DNA of 64,000 nt from Desulfocicer sp963675955. GTDB taxonomy: Bacteria; Desulfobacterota; Desulfobacteria; Desulfobacterales; Desulfobacteraceae. The stretch's first letter is position 1; each line of letters begins with the position of its first letter. Of the stretch, positions 53,337-64,000 are shown in pieces. Below the pieces are notes generated by a model. That model was not told where the DNA came from and did no database searches. It saw nothing but the letters and a program-made list of their open reading frames with translations. The stretch covers positions 1,178,001 to 1,242,000 of the forward strand of contig CAXXVR010000009.1 of NCBI GenBank assembly GCA_963675955.2, given 5' to 3'. The position numbers and the translations under genes are program-made.

Positions 53337-54017
53337 ATGTCGAGTCAACCTTCAGAATATAATAATACAAAGGAAAAAACTATTGGAAATTTATGGCTTA
53401 AAGGATTTAAAATTAAACGCTGTTGCTTTACTCCAAACACATGAGTAAAAATAGCATCATTATACCTATTATTGCATGGATTAACCATTGGAATTTCTTC
53501 TTTATTTTATTTTAAAGAAATTATCACTAATGCATTTGATCTCGTCCAAATTTTCAAACTTTTATAAATTTTTGGCAATTGAATGCTTGGAGTCATAGAA
53601 TTTATTTTCGCCAAATTTGGTTTTTTTATTAAATCGTTAGAAGAAATACAAAAGATTTATTAAAATTGGTCCATATGAAAATTGCAACTTAAGATTTTTA
53701 TAGTGTTTTCAATACTCCAGATAATATTGGGAATTGCAGTACTTGTTTTTACCGAAGATAATGATGATGATGATGAACCAGATCCTGAACCTTTTAACAA
53801 ATTATTCGAAAAATCAATTATTATTGAATTAATTCATCTTCTGATCAGTTACTTTTTTGCATTATGTGCTTTCTCATTTTTCTTTTTATGCGTGTAAACT
53901 TAATTATAATAAGCACATAAATTATAACTCAAAAAGATTAAAGAGATTGACTCTAAGAATTAGAACTTTCTTAATTTTCCAGACTTGCTTAATCAAACTC
54001 CTTTAGTAATATAATGA
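53337..54017 (+). CDS. Multi-pass membrane protein with acidic DPEP loop (paralogue B)
   Basis: Single exon, 226 residues, from MSSQPSEYNNTKEKTIGNLW to UGA 54015-54017. It is collinear with the protein encoded at 2569-3243: KIASLYLLLHGLTIGISSLF, QIFGNWMLGVIEFIFAKFGF, WKLQLKIFIVFSILQIILGI, an acidic DNDDDDEPDPEPFN loop, ALCAFSFFFLCV and a polar tail KNQNFLNFPDLLNQTP. Trp codons at 53442, 53580 and 53676 are UGA, each aligned with UGA in paralogue A, while the neighbouring NW is UGG in both. Hydropathy suggests four membrane helices with the acidic loop between the third and fourth. The function is unknown to me. The stop is 124 bp from the convergent gene at 54142. Confidence 0.82.
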
Positions 54018-54141
54018 ATTTCAATAATTAATGATCTAACCAATTTAATCCTTGGAAAATGCAATTTATTATACATTTTTTGTTTGTATTTTTATATTGT
54101 ATTATTTTAATAAAATAAAATAAATTATTTGTTTAGACAAT

Positions 54142-55476
54142 TCATAAATACTAATATATATCCTCGACCAAATTTAGAACTAAATAAGTATCATAAGGAA
54201 AGCTTTTTCGATTAGACTTAATTAATTTATATATTCTTTTGAAGAATCGTTTTAATTTTAATTTATTTTATGAATTTTATGTTTAATTTTGTTTTGAAAC
54301 TAAGAATTTATTCAAGGTTGTAAAAAGTTTTATAATAAACTCCAAAAAATTAGAATCAATTAATAATTATTAATAAATAAAATCTGCCTAATAGTTGAGA
54401 CTTTTTGCAAAACTGAAAGTTAATTCAAAAGGATTATATGAACCAAATATCTTTGAAATTTATTTCAAATTTGAATACTAATTGACTGCAAAAATATTGT
54501 TATAAAGTTCTAAATAAGATTCATCAGAGAACTAGAGAGTTTTTTTGAGAAATAATGAAATCAGTAATTATATTTAATAATTATTAAATTTAAAAACTAT
54601 TCGCAAAGTCCGTATAATTTTTTTCTAATATTATTCTATTTATTTCAAAATATCTTTTTGTTTAACTTTGGTATTAAACTGCATAAATTATAAAGTTAGA
54701 ATTATGTATTTAGCAAAAATTGTAAAAGAAAATTTTCGTTCAAATTAATCTTTAAATAACATTTATTCATTAATATTTTATTTCATGATATATTTTCATA
54801 GAAATTTATAAAATGGAATGTGCAATTTACAAAATAGAATCTTATAAAGTTTAGTAGAAAAATCTATTATTATTTTGCCTAAATAATAAAATTAAGGATA
54901 ATATTTATTTAGAATTATGCTATTAATTTTGACTATAAAAATTAATAAATTTGCAACAAATTCTTGTGTTTCAATTAAAGAATAATCCATAATTTCAATA
55001 TTGTTTAAAATTATGATAAAAAGTGGTTCAAACTTAGTAAAATTATAATTTCTTGATCCAGATATAACAAAATTTATAAGTTATGTCACAAATCTGAACT
55101 ATTTGATACAAATTTCCGGTGAAAATGAGTTTTAATTGGCTAATACTGTTTCCTATGATAACTATTCTTGCTCAATTCATATATCATACAATTTATCAAT
55201 TATAACTGGCACTTGTTATTCATCAAAATTCTCGCACAATTCTATTGAATTTTTCTAGTTCTAGCTAATTATTTCTATTACTTCATATAAATAAACTATA
55301 ATATCATAATTTCAATTATTGTTTTTTTAATAAAACACAAGTTATTAGTTCATTTATAAAAGTAGCTCAATTAATTAACTTAGAGTTACTTTTTCTATTG
55401 GTGTATTTAGGAGATAATTAATAAGATGCTATTTCAATTCTTATAAGGATCTATTTTACTAAACTAAATTTTCCAT
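54142..55476 (-). CDS. Uncharacterised helical protein
   Basis: One uninterrupted frame of 444 residues from MENLVQQNRSLQELKQHLIN to UGA 54144-54142, containing UGA as Trp (NNWNYD, YDIWIEQ and at 54798-54796 FLWKYIMKQ). The sequence is rich in Leu/Ile/Phe/Lys and looks wholly alpha-helical, with no long membrane helix or known motif (for example RFVTQLINFVISGSRNYN, ELTFSFAKSLNYQADFIYQ). An armadillo-like or other helical-repeat fold is possible but not shown. It follows Timeless on the same strand with a 90-bp gap. The unbroken length under the dual-UGA code is the main evidence that it is a gene. Confidence 0.7.
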
Positions 55477-55566
55477 ATTTTTATAAAATAATAATTGTTT
55501 ATAGAAAAAAAATAAAATAAATTTACATCAATATTGTTTAAAAAGAGTATAAATTAAAAAGAAATA

Positions 55567-58500
55567 TCACTTATCGTCTTCATTTAAAGTCCCAAGAACT
55601 AATGTTGGATCAATTTTAGTTCTCTCTTAAGCTCTATTCAACTCTTCTTCTGTTTTCAATATCATCTTCTCTTCAATTTCCTCATTATCTTCACTTATAC
55701 TATCATCCTTATTCTCATCTTTATCATTTTGTTAATTTGGTTAATTTTCGTCTGCATCTAAAGTTGGCAATACCAAGGTAGCTTCGAATTTTAATCTTTA
55801 AAACTAATTTAATGGCTTATTTTATTTCTCATTATTTGGCTTCTCTTTGTTTGCGAATTTTTTAAGTTTCTTTTTTTAAAAAATTGGACTAATCTAGAAA
55901 CTTTCTTCTTCTTCAACTTTTTTAACTATTATTTTATCAATACTCTCATTTTAAATTTTTTATTGCTCTTCCTCGTACTACTACTACTATTATATTTTCA
56001 AATCCTGAGGACTTCCTTCTTCGCTTAACTCTTTTATTATCATATTATTGTCCTTTTTTAAAAAATTCTCAAAAGGTTCTTCGTATCCTTACTAAACTTT
56101 TTTTTATTGCAATCCAACTTATTTTGAAAAAATTGGCTACTCTATTTCAATTTATTCTTCTTTATGAATTTCAATTTCTTTATTTAATTGTTCTTAGAGA
56201 TCAAATAATTTTGATCCTAATTATTCTTCAGTTAGATAACAAGGTATCTTAAAACTATTCACAATATCATAAAATTAAACCCTCCACATCCATTCACCTT
56301 ATTAGTATTTCCTTGCCCCTAAAAATAATAGAATATTTTCTATCCATTTCCATTCAAGAATTTCAAAATCACTCTCGTTAAAAGGTACAATCGAAAAATC
56401 GAGGTCATACGCAATATTATTGTTATCGCAAATAGGTTAACTACACAAGAAATTAAAGATTTAATTAGGAAGACATTTAGGAGAATTTTAAATATTCAAT
56501 GAATTTTTTAATTTGAAGTGTAAGAAATTACATTAGATCATCTTTACTAAATTTTTATTTTATTAGCGATTATTTAATCAATTACAAAGCTTTTTCAATT
56601 GATTTCTAAAAAACGAATAAATCCAAATAAAAAAATCTAAACTGAATCCATTTCATATAACTCATCATAAACTTTTTTCGCTTCTTCAAAACTTTTAGTT
56701 AACTTCAATTACTTAATTCTTTTCCTCACAGCAAAACTATTCTTATCATGGAATCCAGCATCATGCAAAATATTGGCTAATTTGTCCTCACAATTAATTA
56801 AATTTTTGTATAATTCGAAATTCTCTATGAGGAGCATATCCTCACGTTAAGACCAGAATAATTTTTAAGTTTAAATTTCTTCTTCAACTAAAAGCACACA
56901 CAATTATATTTGAAAAAAAAGAAACAAAATGAACTTTATTCTTCCAGGTCGTTATTTAAATTTTCTTCTTAATCAAGATTTTCATCATATTATTCTTCGT
57001 AATTGGATATAATTGCATCCTTAATAGTTTTATCATTGAATCTAAGATTATAATTGTTTTAATATAATTTTATAAAAAAGAAACCGAAAAAACATTTCAA
57101 TAACTAAAAATTTATTTTTCCTGAGTAGATTAAAAAAGCTTTTGGATATTCGTTTTAATAAGAAAATAAGTGGTCGAAATTATAATCTTGTCTATAAAAA
57201 AAAATGTTATAAAAAATAATAATAACTGTTATTTCAGGATTCTTTAAAATCTATTTAAAAATTGTTAGATACTCAATCTAAAAAAATATCCAATCCGCTT
57301 AAAGCATATCCACAATTCGTTTCAAGTACTTGAAAATACTGGTATTCAATTCATCAGTATTGTACAACAACTGACTACCTTTCATTAATTCAAGGATCTT
57401 TGATATAACTCCGTATTCCGCTAAAATTGCAAACTCACTCACAACATTACATTTTCGTTCTTAGAAACGAATCTCATCATCCGACTCATCCTCTTCTTCA
57501 TCTATTATTGATTACTCTTTTTCTTCCTCTTCAATTGGAGCGTTTTGCTAAGGCTCATTTTATTTGCCTTCTTCACCAAAATTACCATCATCCGAATACA
57601 GATGATCCTCTTCGATAAAGTCTTTTAAATCTTCTTCGTTTTCTTTCTTTTTTCTTTTCTAAGATATCACTTTTTTTTTACGTTTTACTATTTTGCCCGT
57701 TTATATAGTGAGTACTTTGCCTTGAGAGTAAACTTCTAATAAATCAAAGAATAGATTTGTTATTTGTATTAAGTCTTTTAATAGTTCATCTTTTAATAAT
57801 CCTGGTTAGCATTAGTAAAACCTATCTCCTTAATTAATAAAAGTAATTTAACCCAATTCGAAGGACTCTAGTCACATCATGATGAAATATACATTACATT
57901 AAAAGCAATGCATTTTTTCTACTCACTGCATCAATTCTTAAACTCATATCTTTAATCACATAAAACATTTCTAAAAAGGTATGTGCTGATGCATGATACA
58001 ATCCAACTTTAAACTACCTAATAAATAATAAATTGTTTATAAAACAAAAATTAAACGATTTCTTTTGCTTGCTTGCTTATTTCAACATAATTTCATAGAC
58101 CCAATTAACATACCCGAGTTCCAAGGCACAAGCCACTTAACCAACTTCTTATTTCTTTAACACACGCCATTAATGCAAGGTAATACCAACCATCCACAAA
58201 AAATTGATAATCTCTTTTTCTTCTAAAAATCCATCCTTGGCTACCACACCACCCATACTTTCCACAACCTATGTGAAAGCATTTTCTATAAAATCATCAA
58301 AAAATCTTCTTAGCACATTTGATAGTTAAATATTTTCGGCAGCACCACCGCGTACACCCTCCATGTTATCATTTGCTACATGAACCATTTTACGCTTCAC
58401 CGGCTTTTCAGTCTATCCGTTGACTTGATTAACATTTTAATTCGTTTTACCGATTACTTTCCAGCTCCCACCAAACATTCGTGCCACCATCAATCTGGAT

Positions 58501-59480
58501 GATTCAAATCGAGAATGTCTTCGACCAATTAACCTTTCTCTTCCCATTTTTTTTGCTTATTCTCTTTATACAATTTATAACTCTTCAATTTTATCTTCCA
58601 TTTCCCGTAATATATAATAAAAAATCTCCACAAAAATAACACATAATTTATGTTCAAACTCAGTAGTAAACCCATCCTGACACATATAAATCAAGCCGTC
58701 AAGTATGCTCGACTCACTAAACATCATTAACATTGAACTCTAAAGATTTTCTAAATTTGAGCTCCAGGCATCTGCGCCGCTCACCTTCGGATTACTAATC
58801 TGTAACAAATTTCTTATCAACGTCACAACCAATTCTGACATTTAATCTTAAATTCTTGTACGAACATTACTATTATCCTTTCGATCCAGACAATCAACCA
58901 AATGTAACATCAGTGTCTTAAGCACTGTACCTTACAAGAAACCCTCTTTATAGATATATAAGTGTTTCCAGATTTCTTAACGATGGATGCAAGTCTTCAC
59001 TGGTTATTCCGTCAATTGTACGAGTAATAAAAGTATCAAAAAACTAAGTTTTTTATCTTATGGTTAAGTAATTAATAAAGGTAAAAGATCAGTTATTAGT
59101 AGATTCCATTTCCCAAGTTTCATTTTTGCTCTTGGATTTTCAGGATCATCTAATTTTAAATATCTCACCAATTACTTTAAGCTTTCTTCACAATGAGGAC
59201 TCTTGATATATAAATCCAACCCATTAATATTTTTAATTCCGCCAAGACCTTAAAGAGCAAATAACAATTCGTTTTCAAAATCTTCTTCATTTTTTTAATC
59301 AAATTCATAATCTAAACGATTTTCAATATCATCTTCATCATATTCAAAATCAAAATCCCTTACTACAAAATTTTATAAATTCTCTTTCACTTTTTCTTCA
59401 ATTTCATCGAATCTTTCTTCCTTTTATATAACGATTTCTTCCAGTGGTTCTGACTCGCTTTCTTATTCAATCACACTCAT
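55567..59480 (-). CDS. TIMELESS: Timeless/Tof1/Swi1 replication-fork protection protein
   Basis: Nuclear protein that stabilises stalled replication forks and supports checkpoint signalling with Tipin. It starts at ATG 59480-59478 with an acidic head (MSVIEQESESEPLEEIVIQK). The Timeless N-terminal domain follows: NGLDLYIKSPHCEESLKQLV, RYLKLDDPENPRAKMKLGKW, LLITDLLPLLI, then LVVTLIRNLLQISNPKVSGA. RRHSRFESSRLMVARMFGGS resembles the family HSRFGGTYVV motif. A central region (IINFLWMVGITLHQWRVLKK) is followed by a long, strongly acidic and Lys/Glu-rich C-terminal third, typical of these proteins, ending KIDPTLVLGTLNEDDK and UGA 55569-55567. Introns are present but not all mapped. The sequence is slightly richer in C than its neighbours. 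Confidence 0.75.
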
Positions 59481-59796
59481 TCAAAAATATAGACAACTTT
59501 GTTTTTAAATTTTATATTTTATCCGCCAAATAAATAAAAAGCAAAATTCCTTCTTTAAATAAAAAATGATTGATAATAATAATTAAATGTATTCTAAATT
59601 TTTTAAAAAATGTATTTTGTTTTTTATTTCGCCATTTCTCTCTGAGGATTATTAAGGTCATATTTTAAAAAATAATTATAAAATAAATGAAACACAATAA
59701 ATAATACAATTTAAAAAACTAATTCAATAATAATTAAATAAATTTAAACCTTAAATTTATTTATATTGAATAATAATAATTTATAATAAACTTAAA
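59481..59796. other. Divergent intergenic region, Timeless / TBC genes
   Basis: About 315 bp, A/T-rich. It separates divergent starts and so should hold both promoters. No box or repeat could be recognised. Confidence 0.4.
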
Positions 59797-62700
59797 ATGG
59801 GTATGCAATTTACTTCAATTAAAATTTGCTATTAGATGAAATCTCTATTGAAAATTGTAAAATTGGAGCATACTGGCTTAAACAATTTTCATCGGAATAT
59901 TTGAATTTTTTAGAAAATGGATTCTACATTATTTAATTAAAAATAGCATTAGAAGTTAAATAATGTCTAAATTTTAATGAAAATAGAGTTTAATGGTGGA
60001 TTAAAAGAAGTTTACAGACATTAAAAACGAAATAGAATCAATCAAATAGAAAAGACTTAATAGCTTATTTAATTCCAAGAATAATATAAAAGCCCATTTT
60101 AAAGTTACTAATTAAGAGTATTCAAAAAAGGTGACAATTCAATCTTTTTTTTCCAGTTGAAATTAAAATAAATTTTATCTATTTTAAAAAATCGGTTCCT
60201 TTTTAATTTTGTATTTTGTTGTAAAACAAAAGTTAGGATAAACATTTAAAAGCATCTAATTAAGATAAGTCTAATTAAAAATTTCTGAAAATTTTGGAAC
60301 AATTGTTTAAAAAAAAGGTGAGAGTATAAAAAATTTTCCTTTTCCGTCAAAAATCAGAATAGAAAACAAGTAAAATTAATCTTAAGTTGAGCAAAAGTAA
60401 ATGGGATTGCCATGAAATACTTAATAGTGCTAAGAATATGAATTTAGAATCATCTGTAGTTTTGAAAAAAGGAAGACTCTTTGCGCTTTATATTGTTCAA
60501 ACTTAAGCGAAGTAATTATAACTTTAAATTAAATTAGTTAATTTAAGTGTGTGAAAATCCGGGATACAATAACATTTTTAAAAGAAACATAAAATTATGA
60601 AATCATTGCAAAAACTTTTGTGACTAAATGGATAGAATTAAATGAAAATGCAGTTTTATTTATTATTATTACAATTGCTTTAGTTTAGAAAAATCTTGAA
60701 GATCCAAGCCAATTATTATAGATAAAAAATAAAAGAAAAAAAACTGAGATTATTAAAATCCGTTTTATCAAAGTCCGATTGTACACAGGCAATGAAGTTT
60801 TATTTAAAATAGTGAAAAAAGATTTCATTATTGTAGAAATAATTGTAAAATTTAAATTGCAATCAAATTTAAAGTTTGTTTGTTAGGAGTTATAAAAAGC
60901 ATCAGGAATAATAAGAAGAAATGAAAAAATTAGAAGAAAAAATGATGATAGAGTATGTTTGTTATCAATTTTATAAAGAAAAGATAATAAAAATAATTAG
61001 AAGCTCTTTCTAAATAAAAAAAGAAAAATATTTTGAAACATAATAAATTATTGAAAAGTTATGATCATAAAATAATTTCTATAATCGTTAATAAATTGCA
61101 TTGAAAGGTTACAATTCAAAATTACTTACAAATATAATTAGGCAGTTTAAATAAAACAAATTAAAGATTAAAACTCAAAATCGGTGAATTAGTAAAAAGA
61201 AAAAGAAAATTCCGCAGCCAATTAAATTCTAGAAATTCAATTTAAGTAAATAGAAATAGATAACGTAATTATTATTGATCAATATTTTTTAGAAGCTATA
61301 AATGATCTTTCCATCTTTGGAAATAAAATTTGAAAAGGTTTGAAAAAACAAAATAGATATTTATAATTGCTTTAGACTACGGATGAAAATTAACCAAGAA
61401 TAATTAACAATAATCCGTAACCTTATGATCATGATCTATATTACAAAGTGAAATTATACGGAATAATAGAAAAATAAAATGATAAAAACATAACAATATG
61501 AAAATTAGTCCAAGAGAATACAACTGTATTAGCGAATAATGATAAAGATGATACAGTAAAAATTATATTAGAGTAATATTAAGGGTGTGATTCTGTTACG
61601 ATGATATTAGCTGATGAATGTAAATTATATATTATAGTAGTTATTTCAAATAAGGTGATTTGGAAAATGACGTTAATAGCTCGAAAACAAAAATAATATT
61701 AGCTGATTTAATTGATTCTAAATAAGGTTGCAAGGATTCATGAATCTAATTCGAACCAAAATAACTGCTAATGTGCAATTAAGAGGATTCACTTTTAGAA
61801 ATCCAAACATTATTATATCCATCTCGAAATAAGTGCGATAATTCTTCTTTTGATAGTTTTTTAATTAATTTAGTTCGATACGAAGTTAATTTTGTTAAAT
61901 TATATAAAAATGCTTAGGAAGTAATTTATGATCCAATTTATCATGATAAAATAAAATTAATACAGTTTACGCCAAAACATTTTAAACTTTTATTACAAAT
62001 TCTTTAAGATTGAAAAATCTTAGACTATGTAGAAAATTTTTAGGTTTTTGATGAATTAATGTATGAAGATATTACAATAAAATTAAGGGTTTAAATGTTT
62101 AAAGCTATTATAAACAGGTAAAGAAACAAAGTAATAGATTGATTTTACTTTTAGAAATACAAAAAGCAATTGCAAAGTGCAAAAAAAGTTTAGATTTGTT
62201 GCTGAAGTTGAAGAAGAATTGCTCAATAAAGAAGAAATTATCGTTACAATGACAATACTTTTTATATAGATAATTTTAGTTAAAAAATTCATAGTAAAAT
62301 TTGGCGGAAAATGAAGAAAAATATAGTCATAATAGTAATGAAGAAAATATTGTTGAATAATAAGTGCTTTCTTTATCTTAATTGTTAAATTCAGGAAAAT
62401 AATAATTGTTAAATTTAAAAGTAAATTAATTAATATAGGTCACTTGATCCTATTTCAAGCAAAATTAAAACGCTTTGTGAAAAAGGGTTACCAAATCAAA
62501 TAAGAATTGTCATTTGGTCTTCTTTAGGATCGAAATCAGAAATTATCAAAAATACAGTTGCTGCATTCCAGTAGTATGTGACACGACAATCCTATGAAGG
62601 TTATTAAAATACTGAACAAAGATAAAATAATGAGAATGCTTATAACTTTGAAAATGAAGAATAGTTTGAAGAGAAGATCTACTTTGTGTTATTAAACAAA

Positions 62701-63821
62701 GCGAAAAAAGATAATAATTTTTATTCTTAAGAAATTACAGATAAATTTAAAAATCTTACAATTGATAAAACAAACGAAACTTTATAAAATATTTTACTTG
62801 CGTTTACTCAATGGATTAATATTACAAATTCACATCTAGGAAAAGAAAACCAAGAAATTATATTTTATCCTTCCATTAAAAAAATCGCACGAAAACTTTT
62901 TATCATTATTAATTCTATTTCTTCTGAACATTCATCCATTGAAAAAGAATAGGATGTCTTTTGGTTACTCATCGTAATTGTCTCATAATTTCTGAAGCCT
63001 TATTATAACTGTAAAGCGAGTGTTTAGGATAGTGAATAAATATGTAATAAAGAGTTGTCTTTGATAGAGAAAGCTTTTAAAAATTTCCAAGGGACTTATC
63101 CCATGCATAATAATGCATGGAGTGGAGTTGGAATTGATTTAGTATTGCTAAAATATTTTATTAAATTGCTCCTACCACAGGTTTGAATGAGTTTAAAACT
63201 AAATCTTTGTTTAGGTATCTGAAAAATTATTGGAGAGTGGAATAGCAATTGAATATTTGTTTTCAGAGTGCTTTTTGACTATTTTTTCTAATTTTTTTGA
63301 TAATGAAATACTATTTCGGTATAAAAAAATCATAAAATTATTAATTTATTTCTTAGTATTTGGGATCTCTTGTTTTATTTTCGAAGTCTTGAATCAAAGG
63401 TATTATTATTATTTAAATCTACTTTAATAACATAAAGGAAAAATTTAATTAATTTTTGATTGCAATAGCTTTAACCATACTTAATTATATTAGTCCCTAT
63501 TTGCTGTAAATTAATAATAGTTAGGATATTATTTTAATTTTTAAACTATTTGGCACTTTTATTTATTGTTTATATATATATACATAAATAGGATAAATAT
63601 GGCAAAATATTGATAAATTTATTGAAGATATTTTGAAAATGCAGGAAAAAATTGCAATTTATATGAAAAGTAAAAAGTTTTCTGAAGAGTTTCTTTCTTT
63701 AGAATAATTATCAAATAAGTTTTATTACAATCCTGCAGCAGCTTAAATCTTAATAAAGTTAACTCTCCTTTATTTTAAAACTTATTTAAAGATGTTTAGT
63801 ACATGCAAGACAACCGTTTGA
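59797..63821 (+). CDS. TBC-domain (Rab GAP) protein, large multi-exon
   Basis: The best start is ATG 59797, followed after four bases by a 35-nt intron (59801-59835), giving MDEISIENCKIGAYWLKQFS. Coding stretches run through VNFVKLYKNAQEVIYDPIYH, PKHFKLLLQILQDWKILDYV and, after a 37-nt intron near 62118-62154, RFVAEVEEELLNKEEIIVTM. The C-terminal quarter is a TBC domain: EKGLPNQIRIVIWSSLGSKS, EQDVFWLLIVIVSQFLKPYY, LLKYFIKLLLPQVSEKLLES, ECFLTIFSNFFDNEILF and, across a 38-nt intron, RIWDLLFYFRSLESK. The usual Arg and Gln fingers are not obvious, so catalysis is uncertain. The order TBC after a long N-terminal region recalls TBC1D8/9-type proteins. The stop is UGA 63819-63821. The 5' and 3' parts could be two genes; I did not join every exon. 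Confidence 0.6.
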
Positions 63822-63883
63822 AAATTAAATCCCTTTTAATTTATAATATTTATAAAAATTGATTATATTATTTGAATCTTACC

Positions 63884-64000
63884 ATGATAAATAAAATGAT
63901 AATAAATAGCTTGAATAATAAGCGCAATAAAAATCTAAAAGAATTCATTTATTTTTGCATAAACTAATACTATTTTACTCAGAAAGTACAAATCTATTCC
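63884..64000 (+). CDS. Start of a further gene, partial
   Basis: ATG 63884 opens a frame without UGA to the window edge (MINKMIINSLNNKRNKNLKE). Too short to identify; chance is possible in A/T-rich DNA where only UGA stops. Confidence 0.3.

Noticed and set aside
63570..63590. TATATATATACATA run as a promoter box or telomere-related signal
   Set aside because: It falls within or beside the TBC gene and similar A/T runs occur everywhere.
1..64000. tRNA genes, CRISPR arrays, internal eliminated sequences
   Set aside because: No cloverleaf-like GC-richer 72-bp block, no regularly spaced repeats, and no pointer-bounded segments interrupting coding frames were seen; a tRNA scan was not possible here.

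Overview
The window is nuclear DNA of a ciliate, and its genetic code is the main result. UAA and UAG are read as glutamine throughout, so standard-code ORFs almost never exceed 90 codons. UGA has two meanings: it encodes tryptophan inside genes, including family-invariant Trp positions (CPWINSCVG of a DHHC enzyme, the RG-LCWR and NWEV motifs of a TBC domain), and it is the only codon I find at gene ends. This matches the karyorelictean ciliate code (NCBI table 27), so a Loxodes-like karyorelict is the best guess. The DNA is roughly 80% A+T, introns are tiny (about 23-43 nt, GT..AG), and intergenic gaps are mostly 50-350 bp. I saw no tRNA, rRNA, transposase or CRISPR array.

Layout. 31-2417: uncharacterised + strand gene. 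2569-3243 (-): four-helix-like membrane protein with an acidic loop, whose paralogue lies at 53337-54017 (+). 3344-7107 (-): ubiquitin-specific protease. 7353-8924 (+): leucine-rich-repeat/coiled-coil protein. 9016-10236 (+): TBC1D13-like Rab GAP. 10296-11060 (+): CFAP97-like protein. 11277-26168 and 26165-41094 (both -): two tandem copies of a giant (about 15 kb each) ankyrin/filamin-like/HECT ubiquitin ligase. 41362-42491 (+): DHHC palmitoyltransferase. 42546-43614 (-): RFC2 clamp-loader subunit. 43754-44884 (+): PKA regulatory subunit. 44947-47736 (+): membrane hybrid histidine kinase. 47871-48709 (+): hypothetical. 48846-50579 (+): secreted/multi-pass membrane protein. 50663-52989 (+): PUF RNA-binding protein. 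54142-55476 (-): uncharacterised. 55567-59480 (-): Timeless/Tof1. 59797-63821 (+): second TBC protein. A new ORF begins at 63884 and runs off the end.

Themes are ubiquitin (USP, two HECT ligases), Rab traffic (two TBC proteins), signalling (PKA-R beside a hybrid kinase) and replication-fork proteins (RFC2, Timeless). Gene order looks like ordinary compact eukaryotic packing, not operons. The most unusual objects are the dual-meaning UGA and the 15-kb tandem HECT pair, in which the downstream-transcribed copy (11277-26168) keeps an intact HECT tail and the other has lost it just after the catalytic cysteine. All translations were made by eye; exon limits marked as approximate should be treated so.
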